From assembly GCA_010093485.1 (NCBI GenBank), contig MU001496.1, positions 1,949,729 through 2,013,728 of the forward strand: a stretch of 64,000 nt of DNA, read 5' to 3'. Under the pieces are notes generated by a model. It did not search any database. It was not told where the DNA came from and saw nothing but the letters and a program-made list of their open reading frames with translations. This document shows, piece after piece, positions 37,872 through 47,425 of the stretch. Source of the stretch: Karstenula rhodostoma CBS 690.94. Taxonomy: Eukaryota > Ascomycota > Dothideomycetes > Pleosporales > Didymosphaeriaceae. The number at the start of each line of letters is the position of its first letter. Within the stretch, counting starts at the first letter, position 1. Position numbers and translations under genes: made by a program.

Positions 37872-39509
37872 ATGGCCGAAATCAAGCGGCAGCTAGAGGC
37901 TTTGCGCCCCGAGATCGACGATATCATTCGCATCGGTGGTGCACCTGGGCTCTCACTCGGCGTCCTACACTATGGAAAGTTCATTCATACGGCGCACTTC
38001 GGCTGCCGCAACGCCGACGATGCCACACCATCTAGTGACAATACGATCCATAGCATCTGTTCTCTCACTAAGCTGCTCACCGCCTCAGCCGTTGCCAAAC
38101 TCGTTCACGAAGGTGTACTTGATTGGGACATCCCAGTTCGGGAGTACCTGCCAACTTTTCGCCTACGGCAAGATGAACTGGGCATGAAGGCTACCTTGAA
38201 AGACTTGTTGTCTATGCGCACTGGAATTACAGCCGCAAACTCCCTGTTGATGCTCCAAGACAACGAACCACTCATGAAACCGGGCGACACGACTGGCCTA
38301 GCTACAAACCTCAGGACTGCCAAACCCTACGGTCAGTTTCTCTATTCGCAGTGGAACTATACTCTGGTTGCAGACATTGTCAAAGAAGTAACTGGGGCGT
38401 CCATTTGTGACTACATCCAACAAAACATATTCGGTCCTCTAAATATGACTCGCAGCTCCTTCAGCTATCTTCAAGATCTGGTGGACGATGACGTGACGCA
38501 CACACATTGCACCCATGACGATGGCACACAAAGTCAGAAGCCGGATGCTGCATCGGCCTTGATTGGGACCGGTGCCGGTGCAGTCGGTGGTGCTCGAAGC
38601 TCCGTAAAGGACTACATGACCTTTCTGCAAGCAATTCTTCATGCGTACAGACATCAAATCACGGAAGGCGTCGATATCACTCCTGGTTCGATCTTTCCGC
38701 TCATTCGTGAAGTGTTCACAGCGCAGGTCGGCTTGGGGCCCCCTGAACGGTCCGGTATCGAGCACGTCGCATACTGCATGGGCTTGTATCGTACAAAACT
38801 TCCCGGATTTTTAAGCCTTGCCAGCCCAAACTTCTACTACACTCTGGGAAAGAAGCGGCTTGCACCATACGGTAAAAGCCTTGCGGGTACAGATGTATAT
38901 CACCATTCTGGAACCGCATTGGGACATCTGGGTGCCCTATTTCTTGTGCCCTCAACCGAGAGTGCCGTCGTGGCTTTCACAAACTCGCAGCCGCTGATGG
39001 ATCCGGCTGATTTTGTCGCGCAGCTTGCTCTCTCAAGGCTGCTTGGGCCGCCGCCTAGCTTAGACTTCGTCAAGTTGGCAAAGCTCGCTCGCGCCATCAC
39101 GCTGGATAACTACAAAGTCCTCGAAGATCTCATTGCCAAAGGCAGGACCGATGTCCCCCCTACGAAACCTCTTGCGGCATATCAGGGCGACTTTTACAAC
39201 GCAATCCACAACTTTGTCTTTTCAGTCTCGGTGACTGATGATGGCCTGAATATTCGCCTGCAGCGAGGTAAAACAAACTTCGATCTCCTTCCTTATGACG
39301 GCGATACATTCTACTGGAGAGTGGATCGCGAAGAAGAGATGTGTAAAAAGGGCATGTGGGGTTTCATGTACAAGGACTGGCATTTGTTCCGTTTTGAAAT
39401 CAATTCTCATGGAGAGGTGGAGAAATTGTTGTGGAAACACGATCCTTACCTTGCCAGTCCTGAGGCATTCACTAAAACCCCCACTTTCCAAGCATACGCC
39501 CGGTTGTGA
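37872..39509 (+). CDS. Beta-lactamase/transpeptidase-like serine hydrolase
   Basis: An intact single exon of 545 residues; the start is chosen for its context (accatcATGG), and ATG 37,806 would add 22 residues. The class C beta-lactamase fold shows the nucleophile motif S-L-T-K (Ser64/Lys67), the second motif Y-S-Q followed by W-N-Y (Tyr158), and a third-motif H-S-G near residue 343. The last 110 residues form a separate beta-rich domain common in fungal members. There is no signal peptide, so the protein is probably cytosolic. Relatives occur beside fungal polyketide genes, where some act as acyltransferases, thioesterases or hydrolases, but the substrate here is unknown. It is divergent from the P450. 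Its survival next to a destroyed PKS suggests an independent function or recent loss. Confidence 0.85.
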   Translation: MAEIKRQLEALRPEIDDIIRIGGAPGLSLGVLHYGKFIHTAHFGCRNADDATPSSDNTIHSICSLTKLLTASAVAKLVHEGVLDWDIPVREYLPTFRLRQDELGMKATLKDLLSMRTGITAANSLLMLQDNEPLMKPGDTTGLATNLRTAKPYGQFLYSQWNYTLVADIVKEVTGASICDYIQQNIFGPLNMTRSSFSYLQDLVDDDVTHTHCTHDDGTQSQKPDAASALIGTGAGAVGGARSSVKDYMTFLQAILHAYRHQITEGVDITPGSIFPLIREVFTAQVGLGPPERSGIEHVAYCMGLYRTKLPGFLSLASPNFYYTLGKKRLAPYGKSLAGTDVYHHSGTALGHLGALFLVPSTESAVVAFTNSQPLMDPADFVAQLALSRLLGPPPSLDFVKLAKLARAITLDNYKVLEDLIAKGRTDVPPTKPLAAYQGDFYNAIHNFVFSVSVTDDGLNIRLQRGKTNFDLLPYDGDTFYWRVDREEEMCKKGMWGFMYKDWHLFRFEINSHGEVEKLLWKHDPYLASPEAFTKTPTFQAYARL

Positions 39510-39769
39510 TCGTATACCAATGTCAACCTCATCAATATCCAGATCTTTAAGATGCAAACCAGTAAGAACCACAAGCTTGGGAGTGGAACCGTAAGAAGCG
39601 TTAGTCTTTGCCAGCTGCCTTACGTTATGAGTTGACCATACACGATGACCATTCATTTGAATTTGTCCAGAGTGTGTTCCCCGTTTCCAAACCGGCAGTT
39701 AAGCAAAGACACAAGCGTGCGGGGTCCGCAGCTGACCGCATCAACAGAGTTCGGGTCCCTTTCCGACTT

Positions 39770-40275
39770 TGATGATTTCAGATATTTCGATCCCGATTCG
39801 CCCTTGACTATACGCTTTCACAGCACTGCACCAGCTTGACGCGTTCATAACGTCACACGGCCCCTTCGATGGTGTCGTTGCCTTTTCGCATGGTGCCCAA
39901 TTGACTGCAATGTACATGGTCCACAAGAAGTTTGAAGGTGCGCTAATCGAATCGCCCTTCAAATGCGCCATCTTTTTTTCGCTACTTGGGGTCTACGATC
40001 CAAGGGAATGGTTTACCAAGGCCCTAGTTCAAAAGCTGGATATCACGGACAATGGTTCCGCTATTGACATACCATCTCTTGTAGTATGGGGAAACAAAGA
40101 TCCATGGAAACAAGAAGCGCATGGTGTGAGTCTGTTATGCGATCCACGGACATCGTACACCTTTCTTCACTCCGGGGGTCACAAAATTACAGGTATTGGG
40201 TTGAACGAAGCGCTGGGACCCGTCGCTAAGCTCGCAAAGCGATGCATCATGAGTTCATGCACTGAAGGTGTATAG
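39770..40275 (+). pseudogene. Serine hydrolase FSH-type relic, frameshifted and 5'-truncated
   Basis: From about 39,774 one frame encodes the FSH-family stretch R-Y-F-D-P-D-S-P and ends at a stop at 39,837-39,839. The homologous continuation L-D-A-F, G-P-F-D-G-V-V-A-F-S-H-G-A (nucleophile elbow) runs in another frame that is closed upstream at 39,805. A frame change must therefore lie within 39,808-39,836, with no room for an intron. Downstream the fold continues with G-N-K-D-P-W (acid) and S-G-G-H-K (histidine) to the stop at 40,275. The N-terminal part of the family cannot be found after the preceding gene's stop at 39,509. The family (DUF341/FSH1) contains alpha/beta hydrolases that often accompany polyketide genes. 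An alternative start inside the second frame would give a short, probably inactive protein. Confidence 0.7.
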
Positions 40276-40330
40276 ATATCATCCGGTATTACGTCTTAAC
40301 TCTCCGCTATATCCTACATTACCACATGCA

Positions 40331-42029
40331 TCAGCCGCCAGTACTATCTTTTCTATTCGTCAAGGATCTAAACTCCTCCAAGAATGTATCTTTGCCCATC
40401 ATGCTCAAAGTGGCCAGAATATTCGCAGCTGCGAACCCTATAATAACAGTCATCTGTAAATCGAAACCACGACGGAAACTGTCCCACACGTGATTCTGCA
40501 TCTCCTCGGGAAGTGTGCCTATGATCTCCAATCTATCCAATATAGTGTGTGTCTGGTCAGGTGGTATGGATTCTAGCAAAGCATTCCGTATGACCGGAGT
40601 AGAGATGCAGGTAACGATGGCCAGGGAAATCACACCCCCGAGGATCCTGAACTGGGCTACCATACCGGTCCCAACAGCTATGAATAGGTCAGACTTGAAA
40701 CCTTATAAAGTGTACAAGACGCTGAAAAGAGTAGGACTAACCCAAATCTCGCTTCTCCATCTTCATCGGAACCAGGAGGAATGTTGCTGTGGTAACGAAT
40801 CCTAGGCCCGTGCCAACGATGACTTCGAACCCATATTGGGGTCCTAGATTGCCTATGTTAGACACCAGTGTCGCAAGAAGCACGACTCCAATTGTCTGCA
40901 AACTGCCACCAATCAATAAGAGAGCGTTAAGTGTCAGGAGCTTCTTGTCTAAGAACACGGCTGAGAAGGCTGATCCTACTGGAACCATCATGGAAAAGGC
41001 CAGAAGGCGGGTTCCGGCGCTGAGCGGACTCAAAATGTTGTGGAGAACTATGAACCGCTGGGGTATTTGAACAGTGCAGACTGCCATGACGCATCCCGAG
41101 AAAAAAGAGTTTCTGTCATGGGTTAGATAATACTCTGGTGGGATGTGTGGGAGGAATTCGTACAGCATGATTCCTACACAGGCGCGACTCTTTAGCAGGC
41201 GCCATGGTAGCACTGGTTCTGGAACACTACGCTTTGTTGTAATATACCACTGCCAGCTGAAGAAACCAACGAGGGACAGACCCGCGACTAGCAGTAGAGG
41301 CCACACGAAAACGGAGCCGAAGGCAAGACTTTGGGCCGCTTGTTGGAGTGCCGTTGTAAGTGGAACCGTAATTCCGAGGAGCAAAGTGCCTCTTAGTGCA
41401 TCGAACCTCTTCAATCTCTGGATAGCTGATTCTGCAGCTCGATTCGCAACAGGCTCCCCGGATAACTGCTTAGGAAAAGCGAATAAGAGGACAGCAAAAG
41501 CAAAGCCGGTCACTGGAACACTGTATACGTGAGCTGAAACTTGCTCGAAAACTGTAGATACTGTACTTACTTCATTAAGAAGATCTATCACCACTTCTCA
41601 TTTAGTGTGATTGCTCCTCCTACAAGTGGACTGCTTCAACAGTGGAGTGCAGCCTACCGCTGAATGCCAACATATAAGAGGTAAAAAGCCAGGAGCTCTT
41701 GACATAGCCTCCCAAGCCATTTGTTATGTCGACGACAGAGGTGCTAACGATGGTGGATTCCATCAAAGTCATGAATAAAGCTACTTGAATCCTGAGTATG
41801 GTCAAAGAACGCTACTTCTGGCACGAATGAGTGTCTAGCGTTACCCAAGATAGATCAGAGCTAGTTTCGAGAGTCCGACATCATAGCCCGAGAAAGCAGA
41901 CTGGGTCGTCTCTTCGTCTGTGGTCTCAGTATTAACCGCAGCTTTGGTGCCTGTGGTATTATTTTGTGCATTGTTCTCGTTGTCCACGGGCTCCAGATGC
42001 GTTTTTTGCTCGTTGGAATGCTGCGACAT
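40331..42029 (-). pseudogene. MFS multidrug-type transporter relic with internal deletion
   Basis: Recognisable pieces, 5' to 3': ATG 42,029 with a hydrophilic N-terminus and Y-D-V-G-L-S-K-L-A-L-I-Y-L-G; an intron; then S-S-W-L-F-T-S-Y-M-L-A-F-S of the first helices (to about 41,665). The next recognisable piece is motif G-G-A-I-T near 41,615, so helices 2 to about 5 are missing. After N-E-K-W come two consecutive stops, TGA TAG (41,590-41,585), both explicable by transitions. The rest follows typical DHA2-like order: exon 41,520-40,742, a 64-nt intron (40,741-40,678), and exon 40,677-40,331 with R-I-L-G-G-V-I-S. Introns 41,570-41,521 and 40,741-40,678 still have good splice sites. It was probably the exporter of the adjacent metabolite locus and is clearly non-functional now. 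Confidence 0.8.
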
Positions 42030-42486
42030 GATACTTGCAAAATTCGTTGCTGCCGCTCGGTGTATGGGACTCGTTTGGCGGGGGAATCAAGAAAAACCAG
42101 GAGAACAGCGACTGAGACACCGGCTGGCCCCTTGACCTGGAGTGGATCAGTTGCATGCATTTGGAACAGATTACTGACAAGGACTTTGATTGCCCTGATA
42201 TACCCATTGCCAAATCCCTGCACGTTTCCCAAACCACCGCCCTGACACATGTTCCAGACTTACTTGTGCATGCGTCGCTCGCCATTCCACTGGAGTCCGG
42301 TCACTTCTTCTTAAGGAACTGGGTGACAACTACGCCGCATTGATGCGTTAAAGTGATAGCCAATACAGTCAGCGATACGCGCAGTACTGTAGGTGGAAGG
42401 CACAAAGGCGTTTTATTCTGTATATGATACTAAGACATTGCAGAGTATGTTTCTAGCACAGTTGACTTTGAAATAATTCGCCCAAC
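42030..42486. other. Intergenic region between MFS and PKS relics
   Basis: About 460 bp, probably the former shared promoter of the two divergent relics. A 62-codon open frame at 42,155-42,343 resembles nothing I know. Confidence 0.5.
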
Positions 42487-42890
42487 ATGTTTGCCAAAGG
42501 AAAGCATGGCCCTCTTGAGCTAATCGCGATTGTCAATCTCACCTTCAAATTCCCCGGAGGAGCAAACACAGAAGAAGATTTCTGGGACATGATGATGCAA
42601 CGAAAATGCGTGGTCGGGGAATTTCCTCCGGAGCGAGGCAATATCGATGTGTGCCATAATTCCACTATCAAAGGAACCAGCAAAGTGAGGTTAAACTATT
42701 TGACGGTGATCAATCCAAGCTAATTCCGTCACCATCATAGATAGCTATGCGCAATGGACATTTTCTAGATAGCGATATCCGGGAATTTGACCCTAGGTTC
42801 TTCTCTATATCTCAAGACGAGGCTGGGTCGATGGACCCCTAATATCAAGCGCTGCTGGAGACAATATATCACGCTCTTGGGAATGGTAAG
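42487..42890 (+). pseudogene. Polyketide synthase relic: start of a ketosynthase domain
   Basis: From ATG 42,487 the frame reads the opening of an iterative type I PKS: A-I-V-x-L-T-F-K-F-P-G-G, then E-E-D-F-W and E-F-P-P-E-R. A probable intron follows (GTGAGG near 42,684 to CATAG near 42,739). Then comes G-H-F-L-D-S-D-I-R-E-F-D-P-R-F-F and S-M-D-P, directly followed by stop TAA (42,840-42,842) where the family has glutamine, and L-L-E-T. A GTAAGT follows, after which no PKS sequence can be recognised. Only about 120 of the usual 2,000 or more residues remain, so the active-site cysteine and all later domains are gone. It is the core gene of the dead locus with the MFS, FSH, P450 and beta-lactamase-like genes. 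Confidence 0.8.
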
Positions 42891-43241
42891 TGCAGAAGAT
42901 GTATGCCATCATGGTAACTGAACTGGTAACATCCGGTGTCTCTAAAAGATGTTCACTCCAGCGGCACGTCTTGAACCTGTGCTATAGGTGTGCTAAAGAG
43001 ACTTGGAAGTAGCGTTGCTGTTCACGATTGGAAACGGAGTGGCCTTGACTGTGGTAGTGTTTACAGGAGCATGGCCTTATCCTCTTACGATTCTGGGCGA
43101 GATAGTGTGTTTGGTCCAAAAATGTGTTCAAGGGATAGCATCTCACGGATGTGTACCTTTCCAGTACTTGAAACTGAAATACCGTCCGCGAGGCCACAGG
43201 TAATACATTACTGAAATCGCCCCGCCGTTAGATTTTGAGAT
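42891..43241. other. Unassigned sequence after the PKS relic
   Basis: About 350 bp with overlapping short open frames on both strands (42,982-43,214). None resembles a known domain. It may be degraded PKS-locus sequence. Confidence 0.4.
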
Positions 43242-44573
43242 CTATATCTCATCCACGACATAGCCCCACTCATGGCCCTCTTGCCCATTCGTGCCCCACA
43301 TAATCCCCCTGAGCCATTCCTTCACCGTAGCCGTGTACCTCCCACTCTGTCCGTCTTCTCCCATCGGCACCTTGAAGTCCTTGCCCCGGAAGTGAATGTG
43401 TCCAACAGGAGCAACGAACCACGCCGTCCCCGCTGCAAATCCCTCAATCAGCCTACCTTCATCTGCAGCCTCCGCAACCTCCGCCATAGTGAACTTCCTC
43501 TCTACCACCTCCACCCCCTCAAGCCCGTCGTACCCCTCCACAAGCCGCTCCCTCGCCAGTTCCAACACCGACCGCCGCGTCACCCCATCCAGCACAATCC
43601 GCTCCGTCAAGCACGCAGTCACAAGCTGCACCCGCCCCTCCCGCGTCCGCCACACCACGAAGAAATTACTCGCCCCGGCCTCCGTAACGTAGCACTCTTC
43701 CCCAAACAGCCACAAGATCTGATGGTACCCCAGCGCGTGCGCCTCCCCATGCGCCACGAGCGAAGGCCCGTAGTTCGCGCCGACCTTTGCATACCCGAAG
43801 CCCCCCGGCCACGCGCGAACCATGTCGTCCTTGCTCGCTAGCAGCTTCGCCCCGCCAGGCTGACCATCCATCGGCGGAAAGCACGTTAGCATGACGAAGA
43901 GCAGGGCCTCGGTCGGGCGCTGGACGCCCAGCGCGGGATCCGTGGCGATCATCGACGGGCGGATGTACAGGAACGACCCCGGGCGGTCCTTCGGGAGCCA
44001 CTTTGCGCCGTCTGTCGCGCACAGCTTCACAATGAGCTTGAGCAGCTCCGCGGGCGGGAAGCCCGGCAGGGCGATGCGCGATGTCGAGACGAGCATGCGC
44101 GCGCAGTTGAGCGCGGGGCGGAACAGGCGGAGTTTGCCGTCGTAGCCGCGGTACAGCTTCATGCCTTCGAAGCACTCAGTCGCGTAGTGCAGACAGGAAG
44201 CGGTGGGCATGAGGGAGAGCGGGCCGTAGGGCTGCAGCGTGGGAGCGGCCCAGCCGGTCGTCGAGTTCCATTTCGCCTGGATCATGTGGTCGGAGCATAC
44301 TCTTTGGGAAGTCATTTCTGGCGAGCCGATGGCGGGGACGGGCCGAGGGGAAGTGGTGTATGTGGTTTGGAGGAGGGAGGCATCGAGTTCGGCGAGAGGG
44401 GTTGGGACGTCATGCTTGGGATTTGTGGAGGGCAGTTGTGTGATGGAGTCGGAGAGGGAGGCCGATTTCAACTGCGACGGCGCTGTCTTTTGGAGGGCGT
44501 GCTCGATGCCTTGTGCGGTGAGGTCTGAGGCATTGTCTTGTTCCTCATGAGGTGTGAAAGCGATAGGAGGCAT
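43242..44573 (-). CDS. Branched-chain-type aminotransferase (PLP fold type IV)
   Basis: An intact single exon of 443 residues. The fold type IV core begins around residue 95 with M-I-Q-A-K-W and continues through G-P-L-S-L-M-P, H-Y-A-T-E-C-F-E-G-M-K (substrate side) and Y-I-R-P-S-M-I-A-T-D. The PLP lysine is probably Lys263, in G-G-F-G-Y-A-K-V-G-A-N-Y. The phosphate-side motif reads E-A-G-A-S-N (298-303) where standard enzymes have E-V-G-T-M-N, so specificity may differ. The first 90 residues are hydrophilic and extra compared with cytosolic enzymes and show no clear mitochondrial presequence. The enzyme would move amino groups between 2-oxo acids and leucine, isoleucine or valine, or supply an unusual amino acid. 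Related enzymes occur in fungal metabolite clusters, and this one sits next to the PKS relic. Confidence 0.88.
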   Translation of the reverse strand: MPPIAFTPHEEQDNASDLTAQGIEHALQKTAPSQLKSASLSDSITQLPSTNPKHDVPTPLAELDASLLQTTYTTSPRPVPAIGSPEMTSQRVCSDHMIQAKWNSTTGWAAPTLQPYGPLSLMPTASCLHYATECFEGMKLYRGYDGKLRLFRPALNCARMLVSTSRIALPGFPPAELLKLIVKLCATDGAKWLPKDRPGSFLYIRPSMIATDPALGVQRPTEALLFVMLTCFPPMDGQPGGAKLLASKDDMVRAWPGGFGYAKVGANYGPSLVAHGEAHALGYHQILWLFGEECYVTEAGASNFFVVWRTREGRVQLVTACLTERIVLDGVTRRSVLELARERLVEGYDGLEGVEVVERKFTMAEVAEAADEGRLIEGFAAGTAWFVAPVGHIHFRGKDFKVPMGEDGQSGRYTATVKEWLRGIMWGTNGQEGHEWGYVVDEI

Positions 44574-45400
44574 GTTGGAATCGATAAGGCAGGCTTGACA
44601 ATGACTGTAGCGAATTGATTTGTTTGCGAGCCGATGTTGGATATGACACAGTACCGAACGGCGGGACGGAAACGGACGCTTTATACATATCTGATTTCCA
44701 GGAAAGAGTCACACGGGTCGTATCTCTGCTCTATACCCGATCAAGCACTTTGTCTTGTTAGTGTACCTTACCTTTATCTCCAGTCGCGAGATATCCGTGC
44801 TACGCCTGATACCAGAAAATCTCTGAAAAAAATCATACCGCCGTGCGTCGATCAGAAACAATCATTCCCAAGGCTGGCTTCGAATGCATTTCGCAAGTGA
44901 GGGGTTGCCTCATTCCCCATTGCACTGGAAAAAGCAATAAAGGGTCATTCTGCGTTGTTATTGTACCGTATGTGCGCTATGCGTCGTCGTGGGGGCCCAC
45001 ATGCACGTGCCTTGGTTACCCTATTTTGGCCGCCAGTATCCGGTTTCCAGCCTATCAGCGTCCAGCCGAGTAGCGGAGCCACGAACGACTCATCCTCTTA
45101 AGCCGCGCAATGCTCGCTCGAAACTTTGGTGCATTTCACAACTTCACGAGGATTTGAGACTGGAGCCTGCGATATCGGAGGGCATGACTATCCGTGTCAC
45201 ATGGAAGGCACATATCAAAGTAAGAGATGTTTTGGCCTCGGAGTAACGCATGACTGTATGCAGTGCCGGTTTCACAGCTGCAAACGTTTGGCAAGAGCGG
45301 AGCTGATGATATTCCGTTTCATGAAGCGCAGCAACAAGGCTGGATATGGCAGGGCAACCTTTTCGCGGTACTTATTGCAGTGAACATAGGTTTCAAGGTG
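44574..45400. other. Intergenic region upstream of the aminotransferase
   Basis: About 830 bp between the aminotransferase start and the 3' end of the queuosine salvage gene. Short open frames here have no recognisable similarity. No RNA gene or repeat is seen. Confidence 0.6.
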
Positions 45401-46977
45401 CTAGTACCATATACTCCGCGTCCTATGGTGCGGCAAGGTCTCGTCGCCAGCGTTCTCTTTCTCCTTCGCCAGGTCGTACAGGAAGAAGTCGAGGAGTATG
45501 GCATTGACCTTTGCATCCGGTTGTATCTTGAGGATTTCCCGGCGCAACAGCTCAATCGCCCAAATACTGCAGCCTGGACAAAAGATTAAAGACCAGATCA
45601 CCAAATATTGTAGGTCACTCACCCCGTATTTGCAGTTCCCACGAATGCCCGGACTCGATCATCTCGCCGCGGCGGATGCGACCTTCTAGCGGCGGGCAAT
45701 AGGAAATGAGCCCTAGCGAATGCAGTATCTGCGGCACGCGGTAGTCTGACCTATTAGCTCCGATTCAGCACTTCGAGTCTTGCAGGGAACATACCTGCGA
45801 ACATTGTGATCTTGTCAATGTCGTTGAACTGCCCGTACCCCTCTCCCTCAAATGCAGCCCACAGATCCGCAACAAAAATTTGCGCCCGCTTCAGGAACCG
45901 CACCTTCTTCCTCTCATAGGTAGATTCGTCTCGAAAGCAAGCGAAGCGGTCGGCCAGTAGATTGACTAGGCCGCCTGCAGAGCCTTTGGCGTCCTGGATG
46001 AGTGTGACAACGCTGCCGTCGAAGTGCTCGTGTAGGATGCGACCGGCTTCGCGGAGGCACTTGACGCGTTCGGAGAACATGGGAATTTCTTCGGCGGTGC
46101 AGGAGCGGAAGACGTGGCGTAATACGTCTTCAGTGCAACGTACTCGTTCTGGGGTCGAAGGCGTCTCTTCTTTGGGCATGGGGCTTTCCTCTAAGCCCTC
46201 GACTTCTTCACTTTGCGCTTCCAGAGCATCGGACCATACATCTGTGTCGTCGTGTTCGTCTTCAGCTTCAGGCGTGTTTTCACGTGGGACGTTGTCTGTG
46301 TCGGTGAGTACGCTTGTAGTGAGTTGCTGTGATGACGGAGGGTCTGGATACACGCCAGTATCAAACGATTCATTCGGTAGCCGAGGAGCCGGGGGGTCTG
46401 GATACACGCCCGTGTTGAATGCCTCGTTTGGTAGACGTGGTGCTTGGGGGTCACTCCACGACGGCTGAGTTCCATCAGCCGATGCTGGGCCAACATTCCT
46501 TCTTGCAACATTTTCATCTTTTCCCTCATCGATCCAGAACTTCGGGCTCGTGATTGGTATTCCCTCATCGAGCGCCCTCTGCAGCGAAGCAACAAGACTC
46601 CAGTACCCGGTCCACTTCTTGCCCTTGTAGTCGACCGTAAATCGTTGCTCATCGCTCTTTTCACTCCAGAAGCTGAAGTTCAGCAAGTCCATGGTGAAGA
46701 TGAAGTTTATTGTGGCCTCGTCTTTTGCTTTTGGATGTAGCTCATGCTCAGACCATGTTTTCGTACTGTACTCCCGCTTTTGCATTTCTTCTGACACGGC
46801 AATTGCAGCCAACTTGGTGTGTGCCATACTGAGGGCAACATCGATGCTATTGTCGTAGATGAACTGAGCATGTTCGAGGACTTTGGTTTCGGGAGGAGCG
46901 TTGGGATCTGCACCTCCTAGGCCAAACTTCTGCCTGAGCAACGCCAAAAGCTCGTGATCTACGCCGTCATCCGACAT
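45401..46977 (-). CDS. Queuosine 5'-phosphate N-glycosylase/hydrolase (DUF2419, Qng1)
   Basis: Exons 46,977-45,795, 45,745-45,623 and 45,573-45,401 (two 49-nt phase-1 introns) give 492 residues. It salvages queuine by cleaving queuosine 5'-monophosphate, feeding tRNA queuosine modification. Conserved blocks are V-A-L-S-M-A-H, N-F-S-F-W near residue 100, K-W-T-G-Y-W-S-L, A-D-R-F-A-C-F-R-D-E, Q-I-F-V-A-D-L-W-A and F-N-D-I-D-K-I-T-M-F-A-D-Y-R. The C-terminal exon has W-A-I-E-L-L-R-R-E-I and ends H-R-T-R-S-I-W-Y. Residues of about 155-278 are an acidic, low-complexity insert absent from usual 330-400-residue members; it contains an 18-residue tandem repeat (179-214). The ATG at 46,977 starts the conserved part; the frame is open further upstream, but that looks like leader. 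It is divergent from uba2. Confidence 0.88.
46336..46443 (-). repeat. 54-bp coding tandem repeat in the Qng1 gene
   Basis: Two 54-bp units encode A-P-R-L-P-N-E-[AS]-F-[ND]-T-G-V-Y-P-D-P-P twice in a row (residues 179-214), inside the non-conserved insert. The unit length is a multiple of three, so the frame is kept. Confidence 0.85.
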
Positions 46978-47425
46978 TATTGCTACAGCAATATGACAAC
47001 AGTCTGGGTACAACTGGTCTCCGTATTGTCTACCCCGGGATACCACACTGTACTCAGATTTTTGTCCTGGCGCTGTGCCTGGTTTCCGTTGGGACGAGGT
47101 GGCGATTTCCCGGTATAGGCAACAAACTTCCAGTCCGACCCTTGAGACGTATCCTGCTGATTCTCGAAAATCCAAGTGAAGGAAGAGAACAGCGTGGGGG
47201 TAAGAGAAACAGTTTCGAGCGTCGATCCTCATTCACCGCTAACCTGGTAGGGCTGATCCCGGCGGTTAGCGCGCCAAGGAATGCGGCTGCAACAGCGCTC
47301 TTACTTTTCCCAATTGGACCGCTGTTGTCCGTGCCAACTGACGTCCTCCCCGAGGCGCTCTCTCGTCGTCGTCGACGTCTTCCTCCACTTCTCCGGACCG
47401 CCGCACGCCTAGGGAACCCGCATCG
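46978..47425. promoter_or_regulatory. Bidirectional promoter region, Qng1 / uba2
   Basis: The 448 bp between divergent start codons presumably drive both housekeeping genes. GC-rich stretches containing CGTCGTCGTCG lie at about 47,365. No convincing TATA box was seen. Confidence 0.5.

Noticed and set aside
39515..39656. Minus-strand open frame containing T-P-K-L-V-V-L-T-G-L-H-L after the beta-lactamase-like gene
   Set aside because: Mostly overlaps that gene antisense and matches no family I know.
42155..42343. 62-codon open frame between the MFS and PKS relics
   Set aside because: No domain, signal or homolog recognised; likely chance in a former promoter.
46978..47232. 85-residue extension of the Qng1 protein
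   Set aside because: In frame but without similarity to the family; it occupies the promoter shared with uba2.
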